Counted from the stretch's first letter, positions 33,567-46,264 are shown. The stretch is DNA of 64,000 bases from Piper betle (GCA_033002965.1 JAURVB010001837.1:62001-126000), one strand, 5' to 3'. The notes: generated by a model not told the origin, from the letters alone. Program-made: numbers and translations.

Positions 33567-34055
33567 TAGGGGTGTAAATGAGCTGAGTCGAACCGAGCCA
33601 AGAAGGGATGTTTTTGAATTCGATGTGATTTTTGACAAGCATACTTGAACTTGTTTGAGTGCTTGACGAGTTTTGATGTATTATGGGTAGAGTCGAGCTC
33701 ATACAAAATTCATAGTGTTTGGGTTTAACTCGTGTTTGGCTAGTTATATTTTCGAGCCAAGCAAATATTTGTGTTTGACTCGTACTCGACTTATATAGGA
33801 TCAAAATTTTCTTTCTAACTATGTATAAGTTCAATGTGATTTCAATAGTATTAATAAGCCGAGTCGAACCGAGTTTTTTTTCGAATTTAAACACATCGAG
33901 CTGCCGAGCCGAACATTTCTTAACTCAATCTCTATTTGTTGTTCAATGAGCTATCTATTTCGAACGGAGTATTTTTTCAAACACAAAATTAACGAGCACG
34001 AGTTCAAACAAAACGTAAAATGATTGTGAGCAAGTTTAGCTTGGTTACATCCCTA
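33567..34055 (-). mobile_element. hAT-like non-autonomous element (TAGGGGTGTAAA family), copy 2
   Basis: It begins TAGGGGTGTAAATGAGC and ends TTACATCCCTA. Flanking octamers CGAACAGG (33559-33566) and CGAACTGG (34056-34063) agree in seven of eight positions. The interior aligns with the reverse complement of 22165-22658. It is inserted near the 3' end of the F-box pseudogene. Confidence 0.75.
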
Positions 34056-34893
34056 CGAACTGGATAGTTACACCCAAGAATGTAGATATAATCTTCTTTC
34101 AGGCCATATAATAATTTTGTAGGTCTCCCCGAGAACAAGCTGGAGAGTGGGCCTAACAATATTGCTTGGCCCCTCAGGCTTTGGAGTACCTCCCACCTGT
34201 CAACTTCAAAATTTGCTCCGTAAATAGCAATTGGTGTTGGACAATGAGATGGCAATGGCATCGACCATAGCATCAGCAATTCCACCCCCAGCTACCGACG
34301 GTGTATTCGCAAATACACATCACGTCGAGGTACTGGTCGTGAAGGTTACGAGAGAGCGGGTGAGGAAGATTTTGCTCCGGTGGAAAAGGTCGTGAGGTAT
34401 TGGTTTCCAAAGAAACAGTGTCCGCCACATCAAGTGCACCATAGCATGTGACGAGATAGAAGAAACCGTTGTAAGAAGCAAGGTCTATGTAGGTCGTGTT
34501 ATTACTACATGGAATCATTTTCCAACTAACTTCTTTTCCATCTTTTGCTACTCCTCTAATAGCAGCCATAGCCATAGTAGCAGCCGCCACATTACAAAAG
34601 CCAATGCCTTCCTCACCATGGCCAACGAATGCTGCTACACATTCTGGGTTGTCGGGATTGCAAGAGAGCGCGAGGCGAGGGTAGGGAATACAGAGACTAC
34701 GGCTGCATGAGTGGATATGGATGGGAGGAAGGTCAATTCGTGCACGGGAGAAAGGGTTGTAGATAAAGTAGAGGTAGTTGTTCTTCTACAGAAGAAGACG
34801 AAACTATAAACCAATTTTCATGAATCATATGTACCACAACACCACAAGGCCGCCCTTCCAGCAGTTCCTCTGGCATATCGAGAGGGTAGGAAC
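34056..34893 (-). pseudogene. F-box/DUF295 protein pseudogene, C-terminal part
   Basis: Minus-strand frames read SYPLDMPEELLEGRPCGVVV next to the copia LTR. After a frame change they continue YFIYNPFSRARIDLPPIH, PDNPECVAAFVGHGEEGIGF and SNNTTYIDLASYNGFFYLVT, ending GSWGWNC and a stop. 'NPFSRARIDLPP' and the Y-I-D-L-A-x-Y-x-G-x-F-Y pattern are hallmarks of plant DUF295 F-box proteins, a large lineage-expanded family of substrate adaptors for SCF ubiquitin ligases. The N-terminal part is at 46004-46264, separated by the 11-kb copia element. A frameshift near 34780 and stops show it is not functional. A hAT-like element at 33567-34055 interrupts its 3' end as well. Confidence 0.65.
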
Positions 34894-35481
34894 CGTTAAT
34901 GTGTAATTGTATTAATAATATGTAGCCTATTGTCACACTCGAAATACTAAAGAAATCTCGAAATATTAACAGAGGTGACTGTTAGTTGTTCCATGGAGAT
35001 TGAAGGGTTTCAAAGCTTCTCGGAATATTAACAGAAGTAACTGTTAGTTGTTCCATGGAAATTGAAGGGTCTCAAAACTTCTCTATAAATTGAGCTTCAT
35101 TTGCCTCATTCTAAGGGGGCAAGACAAGTAGAAGAAAAGACAAGAAAAAGAGAGATATAACGATAAAAGAAGAGGGAAAAATATTCATGAATTTATCTTA
35201 TACGGAAAATTGAGAGAGAGTGAAATCTTGTAATCTCAATAGTATAGGGTGTGTGAGTAATCTTCGTATACATCTCTATATATTTTTTATGACTGTAATT
35301 TTTAGTTGAAGTAGTGAATTGTTCGTTGTTGCCCATGATTTTTGACTCTCGATTGAAAAGGGTTTTCCATGTTAAATTTCTGCTCTTTTATGGTTTTGTT
35401 TTATCTTATTTCTCAGGTCTTATTTTCCCATTACTTTTGTTCATTGTGGTTGAACTCCAATTTTGAGGATTTTTCTTAACA
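34894..35481 (+). repeat. 5' LTR of the copia element
   Basis: Runs from (c)GTTAATGTGTAATTG to TTTTTCTTAACA and aligns with 42565-42617 plus 45483-46001. It contains an internal near-duplicate 'ATATTAACAGAGGTGACTGTTAGTTGTTCCATGGA'. The next bases AGCGCCGTCTGTGGGA are the likely primer-binding region. A 23-base direct duplication (35500-35522 and 35523-35545) follows. Confidence 0.8.
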
Positions 35482-35566
35482 ATTAGCGCCGTCTGTGGGA
35501 ATTTTGGGTCTCATTCAATCAGAATTTTGGGTCTCATTCAATCAGATCTTAATTTGAGTGGGAGTC

Positions 35567-38500
35567 ATGGCGAATAGTTCCAAGACTGGGAAAATTGAGA
35601 AATTTGATGGAACAAATTATTAATGGTGGAGGATGCAGATTGAGGATCATCTATACGAGAAGCAACTACATAAACCGCTTGTAGGTACCAAGCCAGAAGC
35701 GATGTCAGCCGAGGAGTGGGCCTTATTGGTTAGGCGAGCCTTAGCCATCGTCCGATTGTGTTTAACATAGTCGGTGGCGTTTAATGTCTCCAAACAGATG
35801 ACCGTCAAAGGGTTGATGGAGGCATTAGCTGGTGTTTATGAGAAGTCATCAGCCACTAATAGGTTATTTTTGTTGAGGAAGATTGTAAAACCCACGATTC
35901 GAGTTAGGGTTTTATATTTAGAACCGGTCGGGTCGACCGTTATTTTTTCGAGTTGAGTCAGTTTCAGGACACGTGTACCGAGCCGACGTCGGTCGCGTGT
36001 ATGAGCTATGAGGGTCATGCGTACCCAAGTATATGATGATAACGTCAGGAACACAGCAGAACAGAATGAGTTATCAGAATATATGAGAGTATGCCAGTGA
36101 TTTTTTTTATTTTTTTATATAGTAGATCGTAGAATTAGTTTTAGGCCGTTTACCGCGTTAGGACGCGTTCGGGCAGTTTGGGTGGGTTGATAGTTCTAGA
36201 GCATATCATTATAATTTTTTTTGTTGTTGTTTGATTTTACGGGATTTTTCCCGATTTTTATGAAATTTTTTAGGATTTAATACGAGTTAGTTATGATACT
36301 TGACTCGAGCCGGAGACGAGTCAAGTCTTAATTACAAGTTTGCCACCCAACCCTTCTTCTCCACGACGCCATTTTCTCCCCACGCCCAAACCCCGACGCC
36401 GCCACTGTGCAGCGTCGCCGCCGCCGCTGTCGGCGCCGCCCGGCCGCCGATCGTCGCCGCCCAGCTCCGCCACGGCGTCGCCGTGCCACCCCGACCAGCC
36501 CCGGCCGCTGCCAGGCCGCCGCAACGTCGGAATCGGGCCACCTAGCGCCGCGGCTACATTTCGGTCGCGTCGCCGATTCCGCCGCCGGCGAGCATCGCCA
36601 CCACGATCAGATGGTCGCCTCAGCACCCTCGACCACCTAGTGACGCTTCTTGACCGGAGCGGAGGCCGTCGCCGCCGTGGCCGGCCGGATCTAGCAACCA
36701 CCACGGCCGGCCTCTGTTTTGCCGTTTTCCGGCGAGCCGCCGCCTCCATTGGCCACGCTGAGGTCATAGATGAGTCGGGGCCGCCGAGCCGGTTCCGAGG
36801 GTACCCAACACGACCCCTTTCCGACCAATAGATGCTGCCGGCGATTGTCGCCGGAAAACCACCGGAAGTCGCCGGAAAACCGCCGGAAAAATCGGAATTT
36901 CTGGGATTTGCCGGAATCCACCGGATCTTCCGCGGGGCTCACCCAGTGGAGCCCGATCGAACGTCGGACGCCGAGGAGCGCCGAATTCGAGCTCCGAGAC
37001 GCGCGACGGAACCCTAGCCGTCGCCGATTGCCGACGATGTGAGGTATAATTACCTCCGATTGATTTATTTAAAATTGATTATTGTTAGCACAGCATGCTA
37101 GGACTAATTATTGATGTGATTAATGCTTAATTACAAATAAAGTGATAAGTTACATGATGTGATTGATAGTTTATGGAGGTTAAGTGGTTTAATGAAGTAA
37201 GTAAATTGAGCATGATAATTGTGCATGATGAGATTATTAGTTAATGAAGTGATCTAATGAGATGAATTGTGTATGAACATGTTAATCTAGTATGATGCAA
37301 CTTAGAAGAACAGAATAAAATATGGTATGAGTAGTTGAGTTAGGATTATTTACTCTTATAATTATTTGATGGTTATTTTGATGATGATTCTGTGTTTAAT
37401 TGTGTTGAGTTTGATGCATCATTTAGTTAGCGGGCGTTAGTATTTAGTTTTGATGTGTAGGTACGGAATAGGAGCTCGCCGCCTAGGCGCGATGACACGC
37501 TCGGAGCTTCTACCAGGTCCGTTTAGGACTCGTCTTGTTTTACGCTTTCTATTGTATGTTTATGTTATTATTTGCAGGACGGGTTAAGTGGTGTTTTATT
37601 GGATCCCACTTAACTCGGGTCATTTAACCGAATATTTTCCGGATTAATAACCCCTCGAGGATGAGATCCCTCGAGGATGATTTCGAAAACAAGATCCACC
37701 ACAAGTTGCCTTCGGGCCTATTATATGAATCCCTTCCCAGGCCTATATATATAGTTTTATCGAGTTTTCAGTGAGACGAGAGATGGAGAAACCGACTGCA
37801 CGTACCATGCAGAGGATGCCGTGACAGTCAAAGCGGGCTCTGGATTAGTGCCAGCGGACTGTTCCATTCCCGAGGGATCCTGACAACTCCGCGTTTGAGT
37901 TCCTCACACCCGGAGAACGTGGAGGTTTACGGGTACTGTTTAGTACAGCGCATGTCCGGACTTGTGGTTCAAAGGGTACTAAAGGCGACTGCCTGAGAGT
38001 ACTCGGCCTTCGTGCTCAAGGCCAGGAGAGATATGGAGGTTCGGAGAGGGCTTAGGATAAAGTTTCATGAGAAGTACTGAAAAAGAAGTGCTGAGAGTAG
38101 CACAGTACAGCAGCAGAGCAGTAAGTTCGGGATGCTACCGGGTCTGCAGCCCAGTGGCTCCTCAGTAGTGCCCTTCAGAGTGTTCTTGAGGAAGTATATG
38201 GTTTTCTTTCATATGAGAGTTTGCTCTCATAGCCAGTTTGTTATAGTTATTTTATTTTCCGGACCAGTAACGCTTGTTACTGACGTTTTTCTTATATATA
38301 TGTAGGTGATAAGCACGAGATGGATGAGCCAGCTTGGACGGAGGAGCAATGAGGTCTTGTACACACACACATGTTAGATTTTTGAATGTTTAATTTTGTG
38401 TATTATGTTATTATATTGTGAATGAAGTGGAATGCTAAGACATAGTATGATATGATTTAATGTTATGAGATGATGATAAGATATGATGACGTGACATGAT

Positions 38501-41500
38501 CGAACGCTAAGAAACGATGACAGAATGTGAGATATGAACAGATTGTGTGAATGAAGTGGCGTGATATATATAGATACATGTTTATATGTATACTTGTATA
38601 TATTATTTTGACAGGGTGGACCCTAATCGCACTTTTAGAGGAGACCCTGTCTGTTTTATTTCAGAATTTTGATCGTAACTGTATTGGTGTGTATTTTGAA
38701 TTGCTTGCCATTCATGTAGTACCATGTTAGGATTTTTCGTATTTATTCATTCATGATGGATCGTATCTTCATCTTAAGACGCCGAGATTGGATCCACATG
38801 AGTTAGGTTCGGGTTAGCCGACCTAACCGGGGCCTGTAACATGCCGGTTCGGTTCACGAGCGTGAACCGGATTTGGGGTGTTACAAAGATTGTCTCTTTA
38901 AGGATGCTCGAAGGTAAATCTATTGCTAATCATTTGAATGATTTCAATAAAATTTGGGCACAACTTGAATTCATGGAGTTGACTTTTAGTGAAGATATTA
39001 AATCTTTAATGTTCATGTGTTCTTTGCCGGAGAGTTGGGATACGGTAATTACATCTATATGTAATGCATCAAAAGAAAAACTAAAGTTTTATGAAGTGCT
39101 AGGTGCAATCTTAAATCAGGAGATGATGAAGAGAAGCATGGTAGATAGCACACCGTCCATCTCGGGCACAACGTTGTCAGTGGACAAAAGCAAGGGCAAA
39201 GAAAGAAGAAGAAGTCAAAGTAGAGGTCCTAAGAACTGAGGGCGTTCTAAATCCAAATGAAAATTCAAGCGTAAGCCTACTTGTTGGTTTTGTGACAAGA
39301 AGGACAGTTAAAGAAGGATTGTCCCGAGCGAGTCAAGAATGTAGCTAATGTTGTTGATGGTCATGAAGAAAAATTTTGTTTATTTGCTCATGTTGATTAC
39401 AACATAGATACATGGTATATTGATTCAGGTGCTTCATTTCATTGTACTTCTCACAAAGAATGATTTTGTGATTTTGTCAAGAGTGATTGTTGATATGTAA
39501 CAATTGGCAATGGTCAGAATTGAAGGTAAAAGAGTAATTCATTTGAAGATGCATGATGAAGGTAAACTTATTCTCAAGGAGGTCAAGTATATACCTGAAT
39601 TAAAGAAAAATCTTATATTTGTTAACAAGCTGGACCAAGAAGGCTATAGGATCACATTCGAAAACAATCAATGGAAGATCAGCAAAGGAACATTGGTGGT
39701 GATCAAAGGGAAGGCGGTGGGTACACTTTACCCCTTGTCTACCAAGGTAGATCAGTTTGTTTCTTTGGCAGCTGAAAAGAATGACATAACAACGTTATGG
39801 CATAGAAGGCTTGGTCGCTTGAGTGATAGTGGGATGAGGATCTTACATTCCAAGAAGGTTTTGACAGGTATAATTGATTCTAACTTTGGTTTTTGTGAAG
39901 ACTGTGTTTTAGGTAAACGGAAACAGGTCAGCTTTACAAAGGGTGAGCGAGAGATGAAATCCAAAAGCTTGGAGTTGGTTCATACAGATGTTTGGGGGCC
40001 AGCCCATGATATATCTTTGGAGGTAATCTCTATTTTGTTACCTTCATTGATGATTTTAGTAGGAAGACGTAGATTTACACTATGAAGAAAAAATCAAATG
40101 TCTTTAACATTTTCAAGATGTGGAAAGCCCGAAATGAGAATGAAACAGGTTTAAGACTGAAATGTCTTCTGTTGAATAATGGTGGAGAATATTACAATAA
40201 GGTGTTTGACTCCTATTGTGAACAACAGGGAATTAGAAGAATCAAGACAGTTCCAAGGACACCACAACAGAATGGGGTGGCAGAGAGAATGAACAGGACC
40301 ATCCTAGAGCAAGCGAGAAGCATGAGGGTTCATGTTGGACTCCCTTTGCATCTTTAGGGTGCCATAGTGGATACAACTGTCTATCTAATAAACCGAAGTC
40401 CATCAAGCGCCTTAGATGGAAAAATACCGAAAGAGGTATGGTCTAGTATGAAAGTTGACTACTCTTTTCTTAAAGTCTTTGGTTGTATTGCATATACACA
40501 TGTTGACAAGGAATCAAGAAAGAAGCTTGATACAAAGTCCTGCAAATGTGTATTTTTTGGATATGGAGGTGATGAATATGGTTACTGGATGTGGGATTTC
40601 GAGAACAACAAGGTGTTTCGAAGTCAGGATGTTGTATTCAATGAAGAGTGTATGTACAAAGACATCAAAGAAGAAAAGAATGAGGAGTCAAAAGAAAAAG
40701 AATATATGGAGCTTGATGAGACAGATGAAGAGATGCCAAGTGTTGAAAATGAAGGATTTGGTCCAAGTGATGAGGAACAATTATCTTCTGAAGAGATCGA
40801 ACAAGAAGGTGAGTCACAGGCTAATCAACCAAATGATGATGAATCAGATTCTGAATATTTTGATGTACAAATTGATGACTCAGAGCCACCACAAGAGATA
40901 GTTGTTGCTTCTGAACCATCTAGGAGCACAAGGGTTAGAAAGCCTAATCAGAAATTAAATTTAATTGTACAACATGTTTTGTATACTGATGCAGGAGAAC
41001 TGGAGTCCTATGATGAAGCCATGAGTGACAAAGCTCATCTTAAGTGGGAGTTGGCCATGAAAGATGAGATGTCATCGTTGGAGAAGAATCATATATGGGA
41101 GTTGGTGAGGTTGCCACCAAAAAGGAGGGTTCTACAAAACAAGTGGATCTATCGGGTCAAGTCTGAAGCCGGTGGTGTATAAAGGTATAAGGCAAGACTT
41201 GTGGTGAAAGGTTTTGGTCAAAAAGAAGGGATTGATTTTCATGATATATTTGCACCTGTTGTAAAAATGACTTCTATTGGAATTATTTTGAGTATTGCGG
41301 CTGTAAAGGGGTTGTATTTAGAGCAGCTTCATGTAAATACAGCTTTCCTTCATGGTGATTTGGAGGAGGAGATCTATATAGAACAACCAAAAAGATTTGA
41401 AGTCAAAGGTAAAGAAAATATGGTATGCAAATTGAAGAGGAGTCTATATGGACTCAAACAAGCACCAAGATAGTGGTATTTGAAATTTGACAAGTTTATG

Positions 41501-42484
41501 TTGGATAATGGATTTGCTAGGAGCAATTCGGACGACTGTGCATATCTATAAAAGTTTAATGATAGGTATTACATTATTTTAACTTTGTATGTAGATGACA
41601 TGCTTGTTGCAAGGACTTGTATAGAGAAAATTGTTAGTCTCAAGATGAGGTTGGCCAAGAGTTTTTCCATAAAAGATTTGGGTGAAGCAAAACAACTTTT
41701 TGGGATGCAAATTACCCGAGACAAGAAGAACAAGAAGTTGTGGTTATCTCAAGAAGGGTATGTGAAGAAAGTTCTTGAGAGATTCAACATGAATGAATCC
41801 AAGCCGGTGACTACTACTTTGGGTAGTTTCCAATTGTCCAAAGAACAAGGTGCTAAGAGTGAGGTGGATAAAGCTCACATGAAAAAGGTGCCTTATGCTT
41901 CAACTATTGGAAGTCTTATGTATGCCATTCATGATGAACCCAGGAAAAGAATACTGGGAGGCAGTAAAATGGATTTTCAGGTACTTTCTAGTTACTGTTT
42001 GTGTTTTGAGGGTGATAATATTGGTGTGCAAGGTTATGCGGACTCGGACCATGCTGGAAATAGAGACAATGGCAGGAGTACATCCAGATACATCTTTACA
42101 GTGGTTGGAACCGCAGCGAGTTGGGTTTCCAAATTGCAAAAGATAGTTGCTCTGTCTTCAACTGAGGCTGAATATGTGGCTGCTACAGAAGCTAGCAAGG
42201 AATATATTTGGATTAAAACTTTAATGAATGAGTTAGGTTTTAATGGGGTAAATTGCAAGTTGTACAGTGATAGTCAAAGTGCAATCCATTTAGCCAAGAA
42301 CTCGGCATTTCATCCTACGACCAAACATATACGGTTAAGGTATCATTTTATCAGATCTTTGTTAGAAGAACGTAAATTGAAGTTGGAGAAGATAGATGGA
42401 AAAAATAATCCGGCGAATATATTGGCTAAACTGATGGATGGAAAAAAGTTGAGTTTTTGCTCAATTTTGGTGAACTTGCACTAA
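35567..42484 (+). pseudogene. Degenerate copia gag-pol polyprotein
   Basis: Gag begins at the ATG at 35567 and has early stops (KFDGTNY* and another near 35768). It is split by the solo LTR after LFLLRKI and resumes at 38886 with the UBN2-like GKSIANHLNDFNKIWAQLEF. A CCHC knuckle remnant lies near 39275. Protease: WYIDSGASFHCTS near 39415. Integrase: zinc-binding LWHRRLGRLSDSGM near 39797, then NNGGEYYNKVFD and the RTPQQNGVAERMNRT signature near 40255. Reverse transcriptase: KWIYRVK at 41140, LYGLKQAPR at 41450, and YVDDML at 41588. RNase H: YADSDHAGNRDNGRST and ALSSTEAEYVA near 42040-42180, then the DSQSAIHLAKN and TKHIRLRYHFIR segments ending at 42484. Several stops and shifts (for example at 39239, 40357, 41180, 41471) make it non-functional. 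Confidence 0.9.
35884..38885 (+). mobile_element. Solo LTR A, 3.0 kb, inserted in copia gag
   Basis: It begins TGTAAAACCC and ends GGGTGTTACA. Exact 5-bp target duplication AAGAT lies at 35879-35883 and 38886-38890. Removing it rejoins the copia gag frame. No protein domain, primer site or internal LTR pair is seen inside, so it is best explained as a solo LTR of a large retroelement (probably Ty3/gypsy). Internal landmarks are TTGACTCGAGCC...GAGTCAAG at 36299-36325, a GC-rich tract 36340-37040, and a TATATATATAG near 37746. It aligns along its length with copies B and C. Confidence 0.85.
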
Positions 42485-42552
42485 CATGCAAGTGGACTCA
42501 TGCAACGAACAAGTGGAAGAAGAGTTTGGACTGGTGTGTTCCAATCAAACTC

Positions 42553-42564
42553 TAAGTGGGAGAT
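42553..42564 (+). other. Copia polypurine tract
   Basis: TAAGTGGGAGAT directly precedes the TGTTAA start of the 3' LTR, the usual second-strand priming site of plant copia elements. Confidence 0.75.
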
Positions 42565-45500
42565 TGTTAATATGTGTAATTGTATTAATGATATGTAGCT
42601 CATTGTCACACTCGGAATGTAACACCCCGTTTCGGCTCACCCGTGAACCGACCCGGAAATGTCACCGGCGACCGAACCGTTCGTTAATCTACTAGATTTG
42701 GTTAAGCCGACCAGGATCTACTCTCGGCGTCTCAAGATGAAGATGCAAATATGAAATGCATGAATGAGAACGATTGGGTTCTAACGCGGTCCTACATGCA
42801 TGCTGTGATGTACAAGCAAAAACAAGACAAAATAATAAATGAGAAACCAAAAGAAAATATATAATATTTTATGAAAATACGATAACACATAATAATCTAC
42901 CATGACATTAAATCATTATCTCATTCATTTTTACCCGAGCCGAGTCTGAACTCCAAGGCTCCCTAATCATTCATATTTATCAATTCGTTTCATAACAAGT
43001 AATTCATCAAGACAAAAACATTGTAATAATCATCCACACAGCATTAAACAACCATCATTATACATTACACGCGGCAGGTACATGTGTGCGCGGTTCCGTG
43101 CTGCTCCTCCGCAGTCCCGACAACTTTCATCGCTCGCATTCCTCACCTACATATATATAGAAAAACCGTCAGTAACGAGTGTTACCGGCCCGGGAAATAA
43201 CTAATATCAATCTGGCACAGGAGAGCAAACTCTCCGGTTGAATCAAAACCATATACTTCCTCAAGAACTCTCATCAGGGCACATACGGGAGCCATCGTCG
43301 TCGGGCCGTCGCCCTCGGGTCGACAGCATCCCCCTATCTTTCTCATTCTCATACCTTGGCCATTTCTCTATTGCTTCTCGCATCAAATTTCATTCCTTAC
43401 CGCCCTCTGCACCTTCCATATTACTCCTGGCCTTGAGCACAAAGGCCGAGCACTCTCAGGCAGTCACCTTCAGTACCCTTTGAACCACAAGTCTAGACAT
43501 GCGCTGCATTGCAGTACCCGTAAACCTCCACACTTCTCCGGGTTTGAGGAACTCAAAGGTGGAGTTGTCCGGATCCTTCGGGAACGAAGTGGGTTCTCCC
43601 CAACTCCAGAGCCCGCTCTTCCGGGCACACGCCCTATCTGAAGACGTGGCCGCAAGTAACCCTCATTCCATCTCTCACCGAAAACACGAAAACTATATAT
43701 ATATAGGCCTGGGTTGGGATTTATACAATAGGCCCGAAGGCATCGTGAGCTGGATCTGAAGTTTGAAAACAAACTCGAGGGATCTCATCCTCGAGGGTTA
43801 TTAATCCGAAATAAAACTGTTGGCTAAATGGCCCGAGTTAAGTGGGATCCGATAAAACGCCACTTAACTCGTCCTGCACATGATAAATCAAATATTCAAT
43901 AGAGTAGCGTAAAACAGAGAACGAGTCTTAAACGGACCTGGTAGAAGCTCCAAACGGGTCCACGCGCCTAGGCGGCGAGCTCCTACACCGTACCTACACA
44001 ATCAAGCTAAAAACTAACGCCCGCATGATGAATCACACATCCTATAGCATACACACATAATCAACACAATCACGCATCAATCAACACACATCAACCTATA
44101 TCAATTCTAGCAAGTCTACTTAGGCTAGTTTGCATTAGATCATGATCATCGCCTAGTTACACTAATTAATTTCTTAGCCTCCATTTTTAACACCACTCAA
44201 CCAAATAATTTCATATTTCTATTCTTAATCAAACCTACATTAAAAATATATATATTTATAACACCCACACAAATCCTGACATGCAATTCTAATAATCAAT
44301 ATTTTAAAATAAATTATACCTCGTGTCGTCGAAAATCGGCGACGGCTAGGGTTTCCGTTTCGTGGCTCGAAACTCGAATTTGGCACCTAGCGGCGTCCGA
44401 AGTCCGATCAGATTGGACCAGGTGCGTTTGGCGGATGATCCGGCGAATTTCCCATGAATCCAATTTTCCGGCGGTTCCGGCGGTTTTCCGGCGAGTGTCG
44501 GCGGTTTTCCGACAGATTCCGGCGATTTTCCGGCAGATTCCGACGGTTTTCCGGCAACGATTCGGGACGGGGCAATCAGGGGATCTATCGGCACCAGCTC
44601 GACAAGCTTGGTCCGATGGCGGTGTCAAACAAAGCAACCGAGGCGGCGATGGCCGTCGACGACGGTGTCGAAAATGGGCGGCGGCGGCGGTGTGCTCCGA
44701 TCGGGGCTCCGGCCGGCCTCGACGGCGGTCGGGAGGATGGGAGAAATGTCGGCAACGGCGAGGGGTGCTCGTCAGGGTCACACTGGCGGCGGAGCGGCCC
44801 GGACGGCGGTGAAATCCGGCCCAAAGTGGCGGCGGCCGAGGTGGTTTCGAGGGGCGATTCCGGCGTCGTGGCGGCGAGACGGTGGCCGGGGTGGGTCGTG
44901 GCGGCACGGCGATGGCACGACGGGGCGGGGCGGCGCTCGGCGGCAGTGCGGCGGTAGCGTCGGCGTACAGCGGCGGCGGCGAGGGTTTGGGGTGAGGAAG
45001 GTCGGGAAAGATGAAGGGGCGTGTGATGGCATTTTTGTAAATTAAACTTGACTCGACTCCGACTCGAGTCAATAATAATAACTATCTCCTAATAAATCCT
45101 AAAAAAATCCAAAAAAATTGGGAAAAATCCCGTAAAATCAAACAAACACAGCAACATCCAAATGATATGTTCTATAACTAATAACCCACCCAAACTCACC
45201 TATATCGTGTCCTAATTCGTCATTCGGCCCTAAAAATATTCTACGATCAAATAAAAATAACAATCAATACTGCATACCTCCATATACTTGATAACCCATT
45301 TTTCATCATCTTTTAGGCGTTATCATCGTACATTTGAGCATACATGACCCTCATCGCTCATAACTCACAGCTGGCCTCAACTCAGCTCGCGGTCCATGAA
45401 GCTGACTCGATTCGAACCGACGGTTGAACCGACTGGTTCACTCCCGTAAAACTCTGGCTCGAGTCACGGGTTTTACACGGAATACTAAAGAAATCTCAGA

Positions 45501-46001
45501 ATATTAACAGAGGTGGCTGTTAGTTATTCCATGGAGATTGAAGGGTCTCAAAGCTTCTCGAAATATTAACAGAGGTGACTGTTAGTTATTCTATGGAGAT
45601 TGAAGGGTCTCAAAGCTTCTCTATAAAATGAGCTTCATTTGCCTCATTCTAAGGGGGGCAAGACAAGCAAAAGAAAAGACAAGAAAAAGAGAGAGGGGAA
45701 AATATTCATGAGTTTATCTTATACGGAGTATTGAGAGAGAGTGAAATCTTGTAATCTCAATGATATAGGGTCTGTGAGTAATCTTCTTGTACATCTCTAT
45801 ATATTTTTGATGACTGTAATCTTTGGTTAAAGTAGTGAATTGTTCGTTGTTGCCCATGGTTTTTGACTCTCGATTGAAGGAGGGTTTTTCATGTTAAATC
45901 TCTGCTCTTTTGTGGTTTTATTTTATCTTATTTCTCAGGTCTTATTTTCCCATTACTTTTGTTCGCTGTGGTTGAACTCCAATTTTGGGGATTTTTCTTA
46001 A
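42565..46001 (+). repeat. 3' LTR of the copia element, split by solo LTR B
   Basis: 42565-42617 (TGTTAATATGTGTAATTG...) and 45483-46001 (AATACTAAAGAAATCTC...TTTTTCTTAA) match the 5' LTR. They are separated by solo LTR B and one copy of its target duplication. Confidence 0.85.
42618..45477 (-). mobile_element. Solo LTR B, 2.86 kb, inserted in the copia 3' LTR
   Basis: On the + strand it begins TGTAACACCCC and ends GGGTTTTACA, the reverse orientation of copy A. Exact target duplication CGGAA lies at 42613-42617 and 45478-45482. The GC-rich tract is at 44340-45000 and the palindrome TTGACTCGACTCCGACTCGA begins near 45048. It is visibly more diverged from A and C than they are from each other. 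Confidence 0.85.
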
Positions 46002-46003
46002 GA

Positions 46004-46264
46004 TCAGGGAGGCTATAGAAATCTTGGGAATCAATCCCCCATAACCAAGGGAGACTGCAAGATCGGTGACCATCAATATCATCAGCCTCGTCGGAGGCCA
46101 GACGCCAATGTTTGCCGTTGATGGCAGAGTGGATGAGGTCTAAGAGGGGGAGTTGGGAGAGGACAAGGCACACAATTCAGAGGGAGGTGACTCCCACCTG
46201 GACTAGCATCCTTCCCCCATTTACACCGCCATTGTCTCAACAAAATTGATGGCTCCAGCGTCAC
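46004..46264 (-). pseudogene. F-box/DUF295 protein pseudogene, N-terminal part
   Basis: The minus-strand frame contains LSQLPLLDLIHSAINGKHW (a shortened F-box-like start), then SLPWLWGIDSQDFYSLPD, matching the 'PWL...FYSL.D' pattern that precedes the DUF295 domain. It stops at the copia LTR. The continuation (SYPLDMPEE...) is at 34893 on the far side of the insertion. Part of the F-box helix region seems deleted or frame-shifted upstream of 46180. Confidence 0.55.

Larger units (their letters stand above)
34894..46001 (+). mobile_element. Ty1/copia retrotransposon with two nested solo LTRs
   Basis: LTRs of about 570-590 bases flank a degenerate gag-pol on the + strand in copia order (protease, integrase, reverse transcriptase, RNase H). 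Two insertions of another LTR family enlarge it: 35884-38885 in gag and 42618-45477 in the 3' LTR. Without them the element would be about 5.2 kb. It lies within an F-box/DUF295 gene. A matching 5-bp target duplication is not visible; the 5' LTR start appears mutated (CGTTAA for TGTTAA). Confidence 0.88.

Noticed and set aside
35884..38885. Full-length retrotransposon rather than solo LTR
   Set aside because: No gag-pol domain, primer site or LTR pair was seen inside, and the terminal TG...CA and 5-bp duplication delimit one LTR-like unit.
34889..46008. 5-bp target duplication for the copia element
   Set aside because: Candidate pentamers on either side (GGAAC; GATCA or TCAGG) do not match, so none is claimed.
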